A stretch of DNA of 64,000 nt from Trema orientale (taxonomy: Eukaryota; Streptophyta; Magnoliopsida; Rosales; Cannabaceae): the NCBI GenBank assembly GCA_002914845.1, contig JXTC01000024.1:356923-420922 (forward strand). Direction: 5' to 3'. The notes under the pieces were generated by a model. That model searched no databases and was not told the origin of the DNA. It worked only from the letters and a program-made list of their open reading frames with translations. The number at the start of each line of letters is the position of its first letter. The stretch's first letter is position 1. The position numbers were made by a program, and so were the translations under genes. Below are positions 49,745 to 62,111 of the stretch, piece by piece.

Positions 49745-52700
49745 TTACGCTCCACTTGCATACAAACGGGTCCATTCCTTAGCTGCAAGATTCAAAGCAA
49801 AATGAGAATGAGACTGTAGGACTATGGCGTAAAAGAAAATTGAAACTCATATGAAAACAGCAAGCAATCTACCTGTTTCGACGGCCTCAGCTTCATTACT
49901 TTTCCAATGCTTAGCAATGTTTTCCGAAAGGGGGTCATCAGGATTTGGAGCGCTAAGAAGTGCTTGAATACTAGGAAAAAGAATAGAATCACTATCAGCA
50001 TTTGTAATTGACATAACTTTAAAGCTCCTATTATAATTGTCAATTCCCGCTGGCAAGGTTTCTCAGTGATAACCGGACATATAAATTTTGGTCACAGGAA
50101 AAAAGCAGCTGATACGAGTTTGCAAAAGTAGACTACTACAGGTGCTATCCAGGTGCTCAGAATAAAAAAACAATAATAATGAATTACAAATCTAAGACAA
50201 TAGTTCATGGTACCTCAAAAGTACAGTTCTTATCTGGAGAGCAGGACTCCATTTGTCTTTCAAAATATCAAGGCAAATCCTACCGAGCTGCATCAAGGGA
50301 AGAAATAAGCACAATACAAGACAAATAATTATTTGGAAGGAGCACAGGAAAAAAAAAACAAAAAAGATTTAGGAAATAGAAAAAAGGTAATCTGCTACCT
50401 TATCGATGTTAGGATGATATATCTTGGTCAGAAATCGAACCTGTTACAAGGGAAAGTAATTAATCACATGCACAGACAAAATAAGACAAATTGGGTTGCA
50501 GGGGGAAAAATCTCGACTTTTTTTCTTTTGTTTTCCTTTATTTGGTATGTTCTTTTCAGAAAGAAGTGCTGCCTAACAAATAGGAAAAATTGCAAACAAA
50601 CTCTAGAAATTAAAAGGCCATTAACGTCAACAAGGTAAACAACCTAAAGCCTCACGCCTACAGAAGAAAATACCTGATTTTTCCAGTCTAACAAGTCAAA
50701 TACAGATTTTATTTATTTCGTAATTAGTTTTTCATAATATAAGACATAATATTTTATCTTCTCACAGTGGGACCAGCTCCAACACCAGAACTTCTCCTTG
50801 AGAAGATAAGTTGGTAGTACCTAATTCTATTTCTTTATTTTCTTAATAAAAGGTTGTAAATAGACAAGTATTAGCCCAGAAACAAAATATTCATCCCAGG
50901 GCAACTGTAAGTGTCTACACTTATTTATTTATTTATTTATTTATTTTTGTTTTTGATAAGAACTGTGAGTGCGTACAATATTAATATAGTTCAAGCCCAA
51001 ATTTTCTTGGAAGATTTGAACAAGTTGCACTACCAAGTTGCTCTACAACAATATGATTAGCAACCTGGCAAACCACATGTCACCAACATGAGCACACTCC
51101 AGAAGACAAGTTAAAAGCAAAGAAAAAAGACCTCAAAAACTGCAGATAAAAGGCTATCAACAAGGATAAAGGGTAGTAAAACATTAAAGAACAAATCAAT
51201 TCATGAAGCTCTATCTTCTCAAGCTCCATTATAACGTTTCTCACCCATTAGCAACTTGAGGCACTAAGTGAAACATCGTATAAAAAATAAGACAAATAAG
51301 AGATAAAATGTTGTTAATGTATCACATGATTTCTAATGACGTTTCACTCAAAATAAACAGTTGTCTTTTATAATAAGAGCAACACTAATAGGGGGTGTAA
51401 ACCAAGGAAATTCCCATCTAAGTCCAGTTTGATCCCTAGACAACCAACAATCTGAATCATAACAGCCAGCTAGTGCCTTTTAAATTAGAATAAACTTCTT
51501 CCTCTATCATGCATTACATAACGTAGAACATTATGGAAAAAAAAAAAAAAAAGAACAAAAGTGTGTAGATTTTAGCTAAAGCTTATGTAGTTGGATTAAA
51601 GACAACATTTTCTCATCATGCCCAAATAAACAATTATAATACAGAAAACCCTTATTACGGATAACTGTCGAGAAAAGAATATGCATCTATCTGCCATTGA
51701 AAAAAAAAAAAAAAGAATCCAATTCAATCCAATCCCCTGAACTTCTCTACTCTGTTGTTGTACCTCTTTCACCGAACATGTGTAATCTATAATAAATTAA
51801 TAAATAAAAGTGTGTGGTTGAATGACCATAGTAAATAGCAGGAGAACTGATGATAAGTTCGACCACTCATGTTGAAATGGCCCCAAGTAAAAGTACCTTT
51901 GGAGCAGCCATTGGATATTCTTCGGGCAAAAATAGTTCCAACTTGAAAACTCCACCTGTAAAAAAGATTTCAAACAAGTAAATACATCATCTTGGGTGAA
52001 AAAGGAGAGCATATTAACCTGACCATACGATTCAAAATAAATACAGTAAAAGGCTAATCAAAATAACAATAATTGGATATGGCTTCACTAAAAACAATCA
52101 CAACATAAAAGCGTGGCAGAAAACAATGTCACCCTTCCTTATCTAAAGCTGAAAATAATCACCACTAAATTGAAGAAAGAATGATTTTCTACGTTTTTTA
52201 TATGCAAGGGAACTATCAATTGACTGTAAACAAAAAGATAAACAATAATGAACTAACATTAGTACAGCACCATACCCATTGACCTAAAGGACAGTCCATG
52301 GCCAAACTCTCAAGCCTGACAAGCAAATAGGACTTAAATTATTGGTTTCTTCAACATAATTCAACATTGATCCTCAATGACTTTCCATGCTGATCATGTT
52401 AATGTCATCTTAATGTTGAAAGTTGTGCTATGTGACTAAGACCACATCTAAAAATGCTTTTCTGATGGGCTCTACATTTACTTTTTAAAAGCACCTTTAT
52501 TTTGGTAGCTATTCAAGCTGCTCTTCAACCTTTACTGTTTAAGTGCTTTACAAAAAAAATGCATCTTTAGATCATGGTATTTGTAATCACTTTTGCTATA
52601 AACTTTTTGTTAAGCACTCTACCCAACCTTCCAATAATATATAAAATTACTTTCCAAGGCAAGGGTGAAACCAAGTCCATTCTTATCATGTTTATACTGG

Positions 52701-54011
52701 TATGGACTTTCACAATACTCATCAAACAACATCTAACCAAGTACTCAACAAAATCAGACCTTTCAATTGTAAACCTTTCCCCCATATTTACTACACCATC
52801 TTATTTTTCTCTCCATTTCATTTTAACAGAATGAAACATTCAATAGCCATAGCATTATACAACCAAGCAAAAACATTGTCTGAATGTATCAAACTTCTCC
52901 AAAAGAGATATTTATCAATAAAATTTTGACTGCAATAAGAGAAGACGCTCATCGTGCATCCTAAGTTACATGGACCTTTCACTTCGTTCTACTGGGTTGG
53001 TGTGCCTAAATTGATAGAGCTTCATGATACTAAGATTTTAACTAAATCAAACTTCACACATAAGAAAAAATACTTCAGAAATCAAATCCACGATTTTTCA
53101 CTTAATAACATGGCCAAACGGGAGTCGGTTCCACAAAATTAAAGCTAAGACAAACAATGATAATAATTAAACAGCCCGAATATTAGATTCTAACATTAAG
53201 CGGAATTTACGCATATCTTTTCCCTTTTTTACCACATATCACTGGCAGTATAACTATGATATTATTAGATTCGTGGAAACTGCCTCAGATCCATGAAAAT
53301 ATCAGTGGTTATAATCCCGATATCCACCAATACTTCTCTTAATTGCTTTGCGCAGAATTTCCTGAAGTCTCTCAAAAATTTTCATCTTCCAAAGTATCTG
53401 TCATTCACTAACAAGCTTGACTAAGTCTACAATATCCACAAGCACTCGTACCCACCCGAGTTTGCAAAACCTAAACTAATAGTGTGCCCAAGTTATGCAC
53501 TCCCAAATTCCGAAGAGAAACTAAAGTACAAACTCAGAGCAAGGATTTTTATCAGATTAGTAATAACTACTCCAAGCTTAACTTATAACCTCTGTGCCAA
53601 AAGTAAAACAACAATCCAAACTCGCATCCGTAGCATGGCAATATGCTTGTAGCATGGCAATATGCTTGTGCACTCTTAGTGTCAATTATCTACCACGTAA
53701 CAGTAACAGTAACAGTAACAGGAAAAAAAATGGGAAAAAACACGGGTGGGTTTTTCAAATTTTCTTATTAAAAATACACACATTGGTATTTTCTTATCAA
53801 ATTTTCTGATTGGATACAAATAAAATTGGTATAAAGATTTACCTTCGTAAGGAGATTGCGTGGGGCCAAGGATCATGACATTAAAATAACGCATATTGTC
53901 TTCCGATGGCGAAGCACTAATTCCCGGAGCTGAATAACAGATAATACAAACACACTTAAACCCCCCAAAATCATGATTCTATATTCCCATCTCATTCTCA
54001 TCTATAACAAA

Positions 54012-54086
<75 letters not shown>

Positions 54087-54474
54087 AAAGTTTCCCCCAT
54101 TTTCCATGAGAAAGCAATCAAAACGTAGATAGTTCAATATCGAATATATATATACACACACATATATAGAGAGAGAGATAGAATCAAAGCACTTACCAGG
54201 TTCACTCAGCAGACGCTGAGTTTCCTGCGTGATCATAAAAACAACACAAAAAACAAAAAAAAAATACAAAAAAAACAAAAACAAAAAAAAAACAAAAAAC
54301 CCAAACCCCCCCCCCCCCCCCAAAAAAATGCTTGAAAGCCGAGAAAGATCAGGAAAAAAAAATCAAATTAAAAAAAATATATATATATATATAAATAGAA
54401 TTGTAATTGTAGGTGGTTTGGTTTGGTTTGGTAACAAAAGAGGGCGATGAAGGGAAATTAAGAGAGGGATCGGG

Positions 54475-54513
<39 letters not shown>

Positions 54514-54556
54514 AAGGAACCTTGATGATCCTTCGGGGAAGATTACTGTTCGCCAT
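49745..54556 (-). CDS. UBC13: Ubiquitin-conjugating enzyme E2, UBC13 type (UBC35/36)
   Basis: Eight exons on the minus strand, in coding order: 54521-54556, 54197-54224, 53843-53929, 51897-51955, 50399-50440, 50214-50287, 49873-49970 and 49745-49782. All introns are GT-AG. They give 153 residues, the exact family length, beginning [18 protein letters not shown]. The HPN motif is at 79-81 and the catalytic Cys at 89 (GRICLDIL); [15 protein letters not shown] and the end LYASGA are typical. With a UEV1/MMZ partner this E2 builds Lys63-linked ubiquitin chains, used in DNA-damage tolerance, iron and auxin responses in plants. Introns 3 and 4 are long (1887 and 1456 bp). Intron 2 contains a 74-bp TA tract, and intron 1 a run of 13 C with A-rich DNA. 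A TATA-like TTTATAT word lies about 110 bp upstream of the ATG on the minus strand. Confidence 0.97.
54011..54084. repeat. (TA)n microsatellite in UBC13 intron 2
   Basis: An almost pure TA run inside the intron 53930-54196, 113 bp from the nearest exon end. Likely length-polymorphic. Confidence 0.95.
54479..54510. repeat. (AG)n microsatellite in UBC13 intron 1
   Basis: AG run on the plus strand, CT on the coding strand, starting 11 bp inside intron 1. Confidence 0.9.
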
Positions 54557-54861
54557 TCCTGGGTCGGTCGATTGCAAACTACGCCAACACTAACACCCAG
54601 CAGACAGAGAGACAGACGAGGGTTTTGCTTTTTGCACAAAGACTCACTCTACACACAGAAACACAAATATAAAGAGAGATCTTTCTCCTCCCACTCAATT
54701 AAAGAAGGTATCTATTTAATTCAAGGGCTTCCTTGACGAATTTTACACCCTTTTTTAAAAAAAAAAAAAAATTATAAAATGTATATCATTTTTTCATTTA
54801 CTATTTTTTTTTAACATTTTACCCTTTTTTTTAAAAAATAAAATAAAAATAAAAAAAATTA
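54557..54861. promoter_or_regulatory. UBC13 leader and promoter region
   Basis: The first 100-130 bp upstream of the ATG (read on the minus strand) are less AT-rich and probably the 5' UTR. A TTTATAT word near 54668-54675 may be the TATA box. Further up are A and T runs leading to the fold-back element. Confidence 0.4.
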
Positions 54862-55511
54862 GGTGGATGACCAATTTTGTAAATTGTTTTACGTAGATGT
54901 CAACCTTTTAAAAATTATAGCTAAATGCCTATTTTTTCTTTTAAAGTTTTAATTGTGGAATATGTTGTATTTCTATTTTTGTCATTGATTGAGTTGGACA
55001 TTTGAACTTTATAGATATTCATAGTTTAAAAGTTATAGCTAAATGTCTATTTTTTTAAGTTGTTATTATGAAATATGTTGTATTTTCATTTTTGTTATTG
55101 AGTGGGTTGGACATTTAAACTTTTGAGCTTAATCATATACTTAGTTTTAGGTCAAAAAATGGTCAAATAATTAGTCAATTCATAAAAATAATAGATATAC
55201 TTTGTTGTTATTATTATTATTATTCTTACATTTTTTTTTTGGGAAATATTATTGGGTCTTAAATTTGGGCCAATTTTAAGTAAATATCCATTTTAAAAAT
55301 ATTTCAGCAAAATAACCGGTATTTGAATATATATACCATGTGTAAAAAATATTATATGCCTAGTATAAAAATTCTTATACTCAATACATAAGCTAAAACT
55401 GGTACGTAGGTATATGCACTAAATGTAAAAATACATATACCTAGTCATTTAGCTATGAAAAGAGAAAAATGAATATTTATTAAAACAAAGTGTCAAAAAT
55501 GGACATCCACC
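54862..55511. mobile_element. Fold-back DNA transposon, 650 bp, about 80-bp inverted ends
   Basis: The left end GGTGGATGACCAATTTTG and the complement of the right end GGTGGATGTCCATTTTTG start long inverted repeats which both run on to ATAGCTAAATG about 50-75 bp in. Inside, a segment near 54920-55020 is repeated at 55030-55130 ('agctaaatg', 'gaaatatgttgta', 'gttggacattt'). No ORF. It could be Mutator-like; the target duplication was not found. Related pieces are at 3770-3850 and 44490-44765. Confidence 0.65.
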
Positions 55512-56124
55512 CTATTTTTTCAATATAAATATTATTTTGGATAGTTTGCTATTTGTATGGACATATTCACTTTATGTATTGAGCAAAATTTGACTTTGGG
55601 TTTAGACATATTTTTCAATTCCATTAATAGTTGTGAGCAAATCACATTTTCTAAATGTGGAGGTCCTCAGCTTGAAATCCTTCCTCAAATCAAAAGAAAA
55701 TTAATATATTCCTGTAAACAAATAAGAAAATTTTTTGTTTGGTATAAATTATCGTTTTAACTTGTGAATGCATTTTATTCTTAATTCCCCATCCATTTCA
55801 TTAAAATTAATTTTTGATATCATCATATGTTCATAATCTCTTTATATGAAAATTTTTTCTTCCTCGTCTTTTTAACTTGTACATATCTTTGATTCCTAGC
55901 TATCAAGGAGGAAGATAAGAATTTCTCTCTTTGGTAAGAATATTATTTTCGTGTTTTAAAGTTTAATAATGAGGCAAGAATGAATAGAGGGCTAAAATGA
56001 CTCAATTGACCCTTGTAGCCTTTCTAAGATAAATACTCAAGTTTCAAATTAAGTTCAATAATATTTATAAAATATATGTCGAAGTAAATATATTTTTTGT
56101 CGTATTTTTTCTACATAGTTTAGT
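55512..56124. other. Intergenic, nothing recognised
   Basis: AT-rich spacer between the fold-back element and the SINE. No supported feature. Confidence 0.4.
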
Positions 56125-56134
56125 AATTTCAACC

Positions 56135-56298
56135 TGGCCAATTAGGACTAGCTCAGTTGGTCCAAAGCTTGAGGGATATGTGTGTGAGTTTAGGGAGATC
56201 ATGAGTTCAAGCTTTAGTAGTGTGTGTTATTTTTTTTTTCAAATTTATAGTAAGTGGTGGTCATTAGTTAAGTCCTACTTTCTCAAAAAAAAAAAAAA
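56135..56298 (+). mobile_element. tRNA-derived SINE
   Basis: It carries an RNA polymerase III A box TAGCTCAGTTGG (56149-56160) and a B box-like GAGTTCAAGC (56203-56212), spaced as in a tRNA. An unrelated tail ends in 15 or more A residues. It is flanked by the direct repeat AATTTCAACC (56125-56134 and 56299-56308). The tRNA part cannot fold into a working tRNA (the acceptor stem is not closed), so this is a retroposed SINE and not a tRNA gene. Confidence 0.8.
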
Positions 56299-56308
56299 AA
56301 TTTCAACC

Positions 56309-56581
56309 CTGATTTTTTACCAGTTAAAAGACCATTTACATGCCATAACTAGAAGATAGTTTACTACCATATATAATATGCAAATCTACAAGATACAATT
56401 TACACTACACAAAGTATTTTTTCCTTTCTATACAAATTGCATTCCAAAAAGAAAACAAAGAATAGAAAGAAACCATACAAACTACAAAAGTTTTCCCTTT
56501 ATTTATACGTCCATGACTCTATGACCCTGTGAGTCCTCAAACCCCCACCCCCCTCCCCCTCTTTCAAGCCATCATCCTATC
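56309..56581. other. Upstream flank of the BAHD pseudogene
   Basis: Short spacer that ends in a C-rich tract (56538-56562). It may be the old promoter and leader of the acyltransferase. Confidence 0.35.
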
Positions 56582-58232
56582 ATGTCTACTACAGTACCCA
56601 ACTCAGTGAAAATCCCTGAAGTCTACCATGTGGCTCCTGATTTTGCCTCCGAATTCTCTCTACACCCTTTTCGACACACTTTGGTTCAAATTCCCACCTG
56701 TTGAGCGTCTGTTCTTCTATTCCCTCTACGACACTACTATTAACTTAGCCACCAATTCCTTCTTTGACGCCATTCTCCCTAAGCTCAAACACTCCTTCTC
56801 TCTCTCTCTCTCATCCTTAACCAATTCCACCCTCTAGCCGGAACCTAACTTGGCCTAAACATTCTCCTAATCCCCTCATTCTCTACTCCTGGGCGACTCC
56901 GTTTCGCTCACCATAGCCGAGTCCACCGCGGACTTCAGCCTACCTGTCTCCCGCATCATTCACAGTGCATCCACGTCACGTCCTCTTGTACCCCAGTTGT
57001 CGGTCACAGATATTGGGGCTTCGGTGATAGTGGTGCAAATCACATTGTTCCCCAATGACGACGGGTTTTGCGTCGGCATCACTACACATCATGTTGTTCT
57101 TGATGAGTACGTAATCTACGATGATGTTCATGAAGTTGTGTGCATACTTATGCAAAGAGATCAATGATTGGAAGAGTACTGGTACTCCAATGTTGTTGCA
57201 AGCTGAGCTAACTCCTTTCTACGACAGAACCGTCATCAGTGAACCGAATGGTCTCGACATGTCATTTCCATACAATTAGTTGTCGTTTGCCAACTCCAAA
57301 CATAACTCATCATCACAACTGTTCGACTTTTTGCCATTAAGAACAATGGTATATCACAAACATGATCAATTGTTCTTGGACTTAGTACAAGGGAGCTTCG
57401 AATTAACTCAATCAAACTTAGAGAAACTCCGAAAAAGGGTGTCATACAGTTCGAATAAATTAGTACCGAATTGTCCAATAAAACTTCATTTGAACTCGTT
57501 TATATATTCTTACATTATTATACGTACTAGTATGCTTCCTTAAAAGCAAGTTTACTAATCCGTAATGAAAAAAAAAAAGAAAAAAGAAAGACGAAGAGAA
57601 AAAGGTTTATAAGGGGAAAAAAAAAAGATCTTCCAAAATTTAACTAACTATGTGAAGAACTTCCTAAAATAGTGTGCTCTAACTAAATAAGAAAATACAT
57701 GAATAGAAAGGAATATAAATTACTTTCCTAATTTTTATTAGCTTTCCGCGGATTATAAACATGTCCTGAAGCTACAGACCAGGAAAGTAATAACAAAAAG
57801 TTTACTTCAGTTTCACGACAGATTACTGAAGCCATTTAGAGCCTCTAATACAGGATATCTACTTTGGAAACTGCACTGGACTGCACATGAGTCTCACGGA
57901 TGGGAGATATTTGTTGCGACAGGTGCAAGAAGATGATGATCATGGAGGAGAGTAATGAAAATATTTTACCAGATTTGGAGGAGAGGTTAGCAAATGTGGG
58001 TTCACTAGGGTCAAGTTCGGATGTTAAGATGGTTGGAGTGGCTGGATTGCTTAGGTGTAGTGTTTTTAGAGTTGATTTCAGAAGGGGATGACCTAAGAAG
58101 GTGGAGATCACATCTATAAGTAGGATAAGAGGCATTTCCATGGCGGTAAGGGATATTTGAAGTAAAGGCATTGAGGTCAGTTTGGTTTTAAAGAAACATG
58201 AAATGGATCTCTTTGCTACTTTGTTTCACTCT
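56582..58232 (+). pseudogene. BAHD acyltransferase (malonyltransferase-like) pseudogene
   Basis: From an ATG at 56582 the family plan can be followed through shifting frames. A start like VKIPEVYHVAP is followed by a frame break near 56655. Then come FKFPPVERLFFYSL, HPLAG (another frame, about 56827), the catalytic HHVVLD (HxxxD, about 57086-57103), AELTPFYDRTVI (about 57205), FELTQSNLEKLRKRVS (about 57396) and LGSSSDVKMVGVAG (about 58003). The C-terminal structural motif DFGWG is altered to DFRRG and followed by a stop at 58089, then KKVEITSI and SLVLKKHEMDLFATLF (to about 58232). At least four frame breaks and several stops make it dead. About 350 bp between 57480 and 57850 do not match the family. 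In life such enzymes move malonyl or other acyl groups from CoA to phenolic glucosides or anthocyanins. No introns are seen, usual for many BAHD genes. Confidence 0.85.
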
Positions 58233-59440
58233 TGCTTAATTAGACACTCTCTAATCAAGAGTTTTTTCTTTTGGCTGAATAATGTCAATAAGGGTTATAC
58301 TAGAATATATAGTGTTAAGCACCATTACTATAGAAGCATGAGTTTAACTTATAAATTTTAAAATCTATTTAGTGTGTAGCACGATAAGTGCCTTTTAAGC
58401 ATTTTTCATTCGATTATTTTTGTCTCAGTTTCATTAGATAATTCAAGAATGATCATATTTGTATTTTGTTCGTTTCTTTATGATTTTGAAGATTAAGATT
58501 AAAGACTCACAAATGTGCAACATTAGTTAGAAGTTAAAAATGAGTGAATTTATGCTCAAAGACAGTACCTTTTTCCAATTACAATGTGAAAAGATGAATT
58601 CGTGAGGTTTTTGTCATGGCGTGGGTCGTGTACATGCATATGCCAATTGAATCTATGTTATATTTTGTAACATCTTCTTATTTATGTCAATGATACCTCC
58701 TTATCTAAAAATATTTACATAAATATCCATTGAATTTCCAAAAAAAAAAAAATTATACTAGCACCTTAGTAGAATTTCAATAATTAATAAAAAAAATCCA
58801 TTTGTAAATTTATAACAATTAATTAATTGTTTAAGTTAAAAATAGTGAAGTTTATGTTCAATACCTATTTTTCTCCTCATATTTCACTCAAACTCGCACT
58901 TTCATTTTATTTCATTAATATACCCATCTTTTAGTTTTACATTTCATTTCATGTATAAAATATATATGGTATACATTTACAGTGTAACAATGTAAATTTA
59001 TACCTATAGTCTACATTATAAAATGCATAATAATTTATAATTTAATTTTTATTCATAAAATATATACCGTGGTAATATTTCATGTATAAAATATTTGTAG
59101 CATACATTTCTCCAAGAACGGATATGAATAGATTAAAAATAAAAATGATTATTCTTGTAAATACGCTTTAAAAAATGGTCACTTATGTAATTCTCTTAAA
59201 AATATCACGTCTTTAATAAAAATAATAATAAAATTAAAAGTTATCACAACCTAATAGTGAAACCATCTTAAATATTTGCAGTCTTTTTGTAACTTCAATA
59301 GAGTTCTTGTAAATATTATTAGTGTTTGTTTTTAGCATATTTATTTTTGGTATCTTGTGCCAAAATTAGTGTATAACAGCTATTGAATTTCATTGTGCAT
59401 TTCATAGGTCCAAAGGATTTATCATAAGCTAATACATTGA
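58233..59440. other. Intergenic, nothing recognised
   Basis: AT-rich region with short repeats of 'catgtataaaatat' around 58950-59100. No gene supported. Confidence 0.4.
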
Positions 59441-59449
59441 AAAAGAATC

Positions 59450-60537
59450 TTTGATGTTACTATGTTTTGGAGAATACTCTGGTTTGTCATGACATGCAAA
59501 CTGATTGTCATGACATTGCTTATATTCTCATTTTCTTAGTGTTGAAGTTCGTTACCCAATATCTTAATAGACTATGAGATTGTTATGATATTTTTGTGTT
59601 ATACTTTTACCATACTTCACTACAGACAAAAGTTCATTTGCTAATGTGCCATTTACGAAAATTGCATAATAAAGCTTATTATCAGCATATGACCTAATTT
59701 GAGCATATAAATATAGTATGGTCGTTCTATCATCTTCAACCTTTAGAATTATTGAGCTTATTATTTTAGGGTTCTTGGTTTATCATTTTGTACGATCTAT
59801 TAAAGAAATTCTTCTATGATTAGAATTTCTTTTTACTTTTAACATGCTTCTTGGAAGTGTGTTTTTCAGAGATCATTGGGTTGATTCTATAAGTTGCTTG
59901 ATTGAATTATATTAGGAGCTTGAAGAGATTTCCAGTTCTTAATTGGTTGAGAGAGATCTCAATATCATCAAGTTTGTAGGATACTAACTCAAGCTTGAAA
60001 TGAATTCAATTATATCTGATTGCAAGAGAGATCTTGCATTTGTAGCTACTAGTGAATGGATTTCTATAGTAGCTGCCGGTGAAGGAATTTCAACATTTGA
60101 GCTTGATTGAAGGGAGTTCAACTAGCATTTTACCTACAAGAGTCGGTGGTTCTTAGCATTCTTCATGCAAATAGTAGAAATACATCCGGGCAGCAACTAG
60201 AAGAGAGTTTTAGAATTCATTGTATAAGATCTTGGTTGTATTTTTATTTTGCTCTTTTAGTGAAATTTGCTCCCTGGACTTGGTTTCATAGATGTAGACA
60301 ATGCTTTAGCATTGTTGAACTATGTAAAAATCTTGTGCCCCCTTTATATACTTTACATTTGAGTTACTTGAGTTGTGTATATGCTTGATTAATTGAGTTC
60401 ATAAGTGAAATCAACTCAAAAGATGTTAATATTGATTAAATTAAACAACCCAGCAATTAGTTTAAGAGATGGCATTGTAATATTGACATAACACATGGAG
60501 TATCAAATTTCAATAATGTCAATATTGTTTCCTTCCA
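59450..60537. mobile_element. Possible Copia-type LTR relic
   Basis: It has a TATA box in GCATATAAATATAG (about 59703-59716), a leader with repeated 'gagagatct' words and 'aatcttgtgccc' before a T-rich stretch, as in many plant Copia LTRs. The right end CCTTCCAACA (60528-60537) would suit an LTR ending in CA. The left end and target duplication were not found and no coding domain is present. The frame at 60107-60388 is not a gene. Confidence 0.35.
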
Positions 60538-60985
60538 ACAATAAGAAGAATTCCCCTTTATTATTTGGTACTTTTATTACATATATGTGCTATCAATCCT
60601 ACAAAAAAACATAACTATGAATCTCATTCCAACATATTTTTCAGTTTTTGGCATTTTAGTTATTGAATTTATCGAGTTGTGATAAATTGGTCCATACCAT
60701 TTTTGTGTGTGTTGTTTTTCGCTCAAAATAACTTTTGTGGCAGAAATAGTAACCAAAAAAGGGGATGGGGCAAATTAGTTTTCACTTTAGTTGGAAATTC
60801 ACACGTGCTCTTCAAGTGGCTTGGTGTTAAAAGGACCTCGTAAATCATTCAGCCAAATATTGCCAAACGTCTATAATGGGGCTGCCCAAATATTGCCCTA
60901 TGTACGGCTATCCAATCTCAGCCATCCGAATAAAAACCATCAATGGTCTGAATAGAGACATATTAAATTGCCAAACGTGAACCAC
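60538..60985. other. Intergenic, nothing recognised
   Basis: Spacer of mixed composition before the leader-like block at 60986. No supported gene. Confidence 0.35.
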
Positions 60986-61329
60986 ACAATATATGATTCG
61001 ACCCAAAAAAAAACACATTCTCTGTCTATCGCTTTCCCCTCTGCATTGATTGCGGAACTCAATTGCAGATTCGGGAAAAAAAAAAAACAAAATCAAGAAC
61101 CACTCTATCGCATGACTCTCTCTCACCACCCAACTCTCTCTCCCTTCAGTCTTTTCCCCTCTCTCTCTCTTAGATTCTGACGAAGATTCAGTCCTTAGGG
61201 AGGTGAATCCACTTGCTTTATCGAGACGGGCTTGAATATTGGCAGAGGCTTGAGAAGTCGCTGAGAAGCTGGATCTTGTTGCACCCTAGTTTTGAGCAGC
61301 CGAAGTTTGTTTGCTGTCTAGCATAACCA
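60986..61329 (+). other. Leader-like block, possible 5' exon of an unseen gene
   Basis: A TATA-like word (AATATATGA, 60988-60996) is followed by a TC-rich, GC-richer stretch with no long ORF. It ends at ACCAAG followed by GTCACC, which could be a splice donor at 61330. This is the layout of a non-coding first exon, but no matching coding exon is recognised up to the window end. Confidence 0.25.
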
Positions 61330-62111
61330 AGGTCACCCATTTCAACTTTTCATGATTTTTGTTTCTGTTTATAGTTTTAATTTTTGTTTCGTGTATACCC
61401 AATTGAGTATTTCTGTAAAAGTCATGCTTTTTGGAATTGGATTTCTTAGATTTTTAGTTTTATTGTGTATTTAGGTGAGTATTTTGTTTAAATTAATGTT
61501 CATTTCTCAATTTTTTTGAGGAATTGGGAATTGTACTTTCTCAAACTTAGTTTTCATATGTATATGAGTTTTTTCTTAGATTTATGTTCTTTTTATTGGG
61601 TTTGTTAGATATGGGAATTGAATTTTGTTAAATAGGTCTATTCTGTTGCATATGGTTTATTCAATTTTGAAGCCGCTATATGTTTCTAAGTTCTTTGATG
61701 CCAGCATTTTAGGTATTTGCAGACATTTACTGTTAAAGGGATTTTCATTCAAAGAGAACACGAGTGGAAGAAGCAAGCTGCAATTTGGGCAAGAGACGAA
61801 AAAGGAATTTTTTTCCGGTTCCATGACGTGTTACGCAGTTCTCGTTAGGCAATTTAATGTATCCATTGATTTTTAATCGGACGACTAAAATTAGATGACC
61901 CTACATAAGACTGTATTTAACCAGCTCACTATAGACGCGCCCAAAAAAATAAATTCATCGAAGAAGTGTCTCTAAATGATGCTTGTTAGGTAGTCTCCAT
62001 TTTTCAAGCTTTTCGTCCGATTTAGAATTCAAGGTGTTGGGACGATTGAGTAGACTTCTTGCTATGCATATCCAAAATTCTTCTAAAATTAGGCTTTGTA
62101 CGATACTTTTA
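61330..62111. other. Intergenic or intron, nothing recognised
   Basis: T-rich at first (61340-61620), which would suit a plant intron. The frame at 61625-61876 has no known domain. No gene is called. Confidence 0.3.

Noticed and set aside
53979-54323. Minus-strand ORF with Tyr-Ile repeats
   Set aside because: It is the TA microsatellite of UBC13 intron 2 read as codons and overlaps a real exon in a different frame.
56149-56212. A tRNA gene
   Set aside because: A and B boxes are present, but there is no closed acceptor stem, and an A tail and target duplication show it is a SINE.
60107-60388. A 93-codon gene
   Set aside because: It lies in LTR-like sequence and has no recognisable domain.
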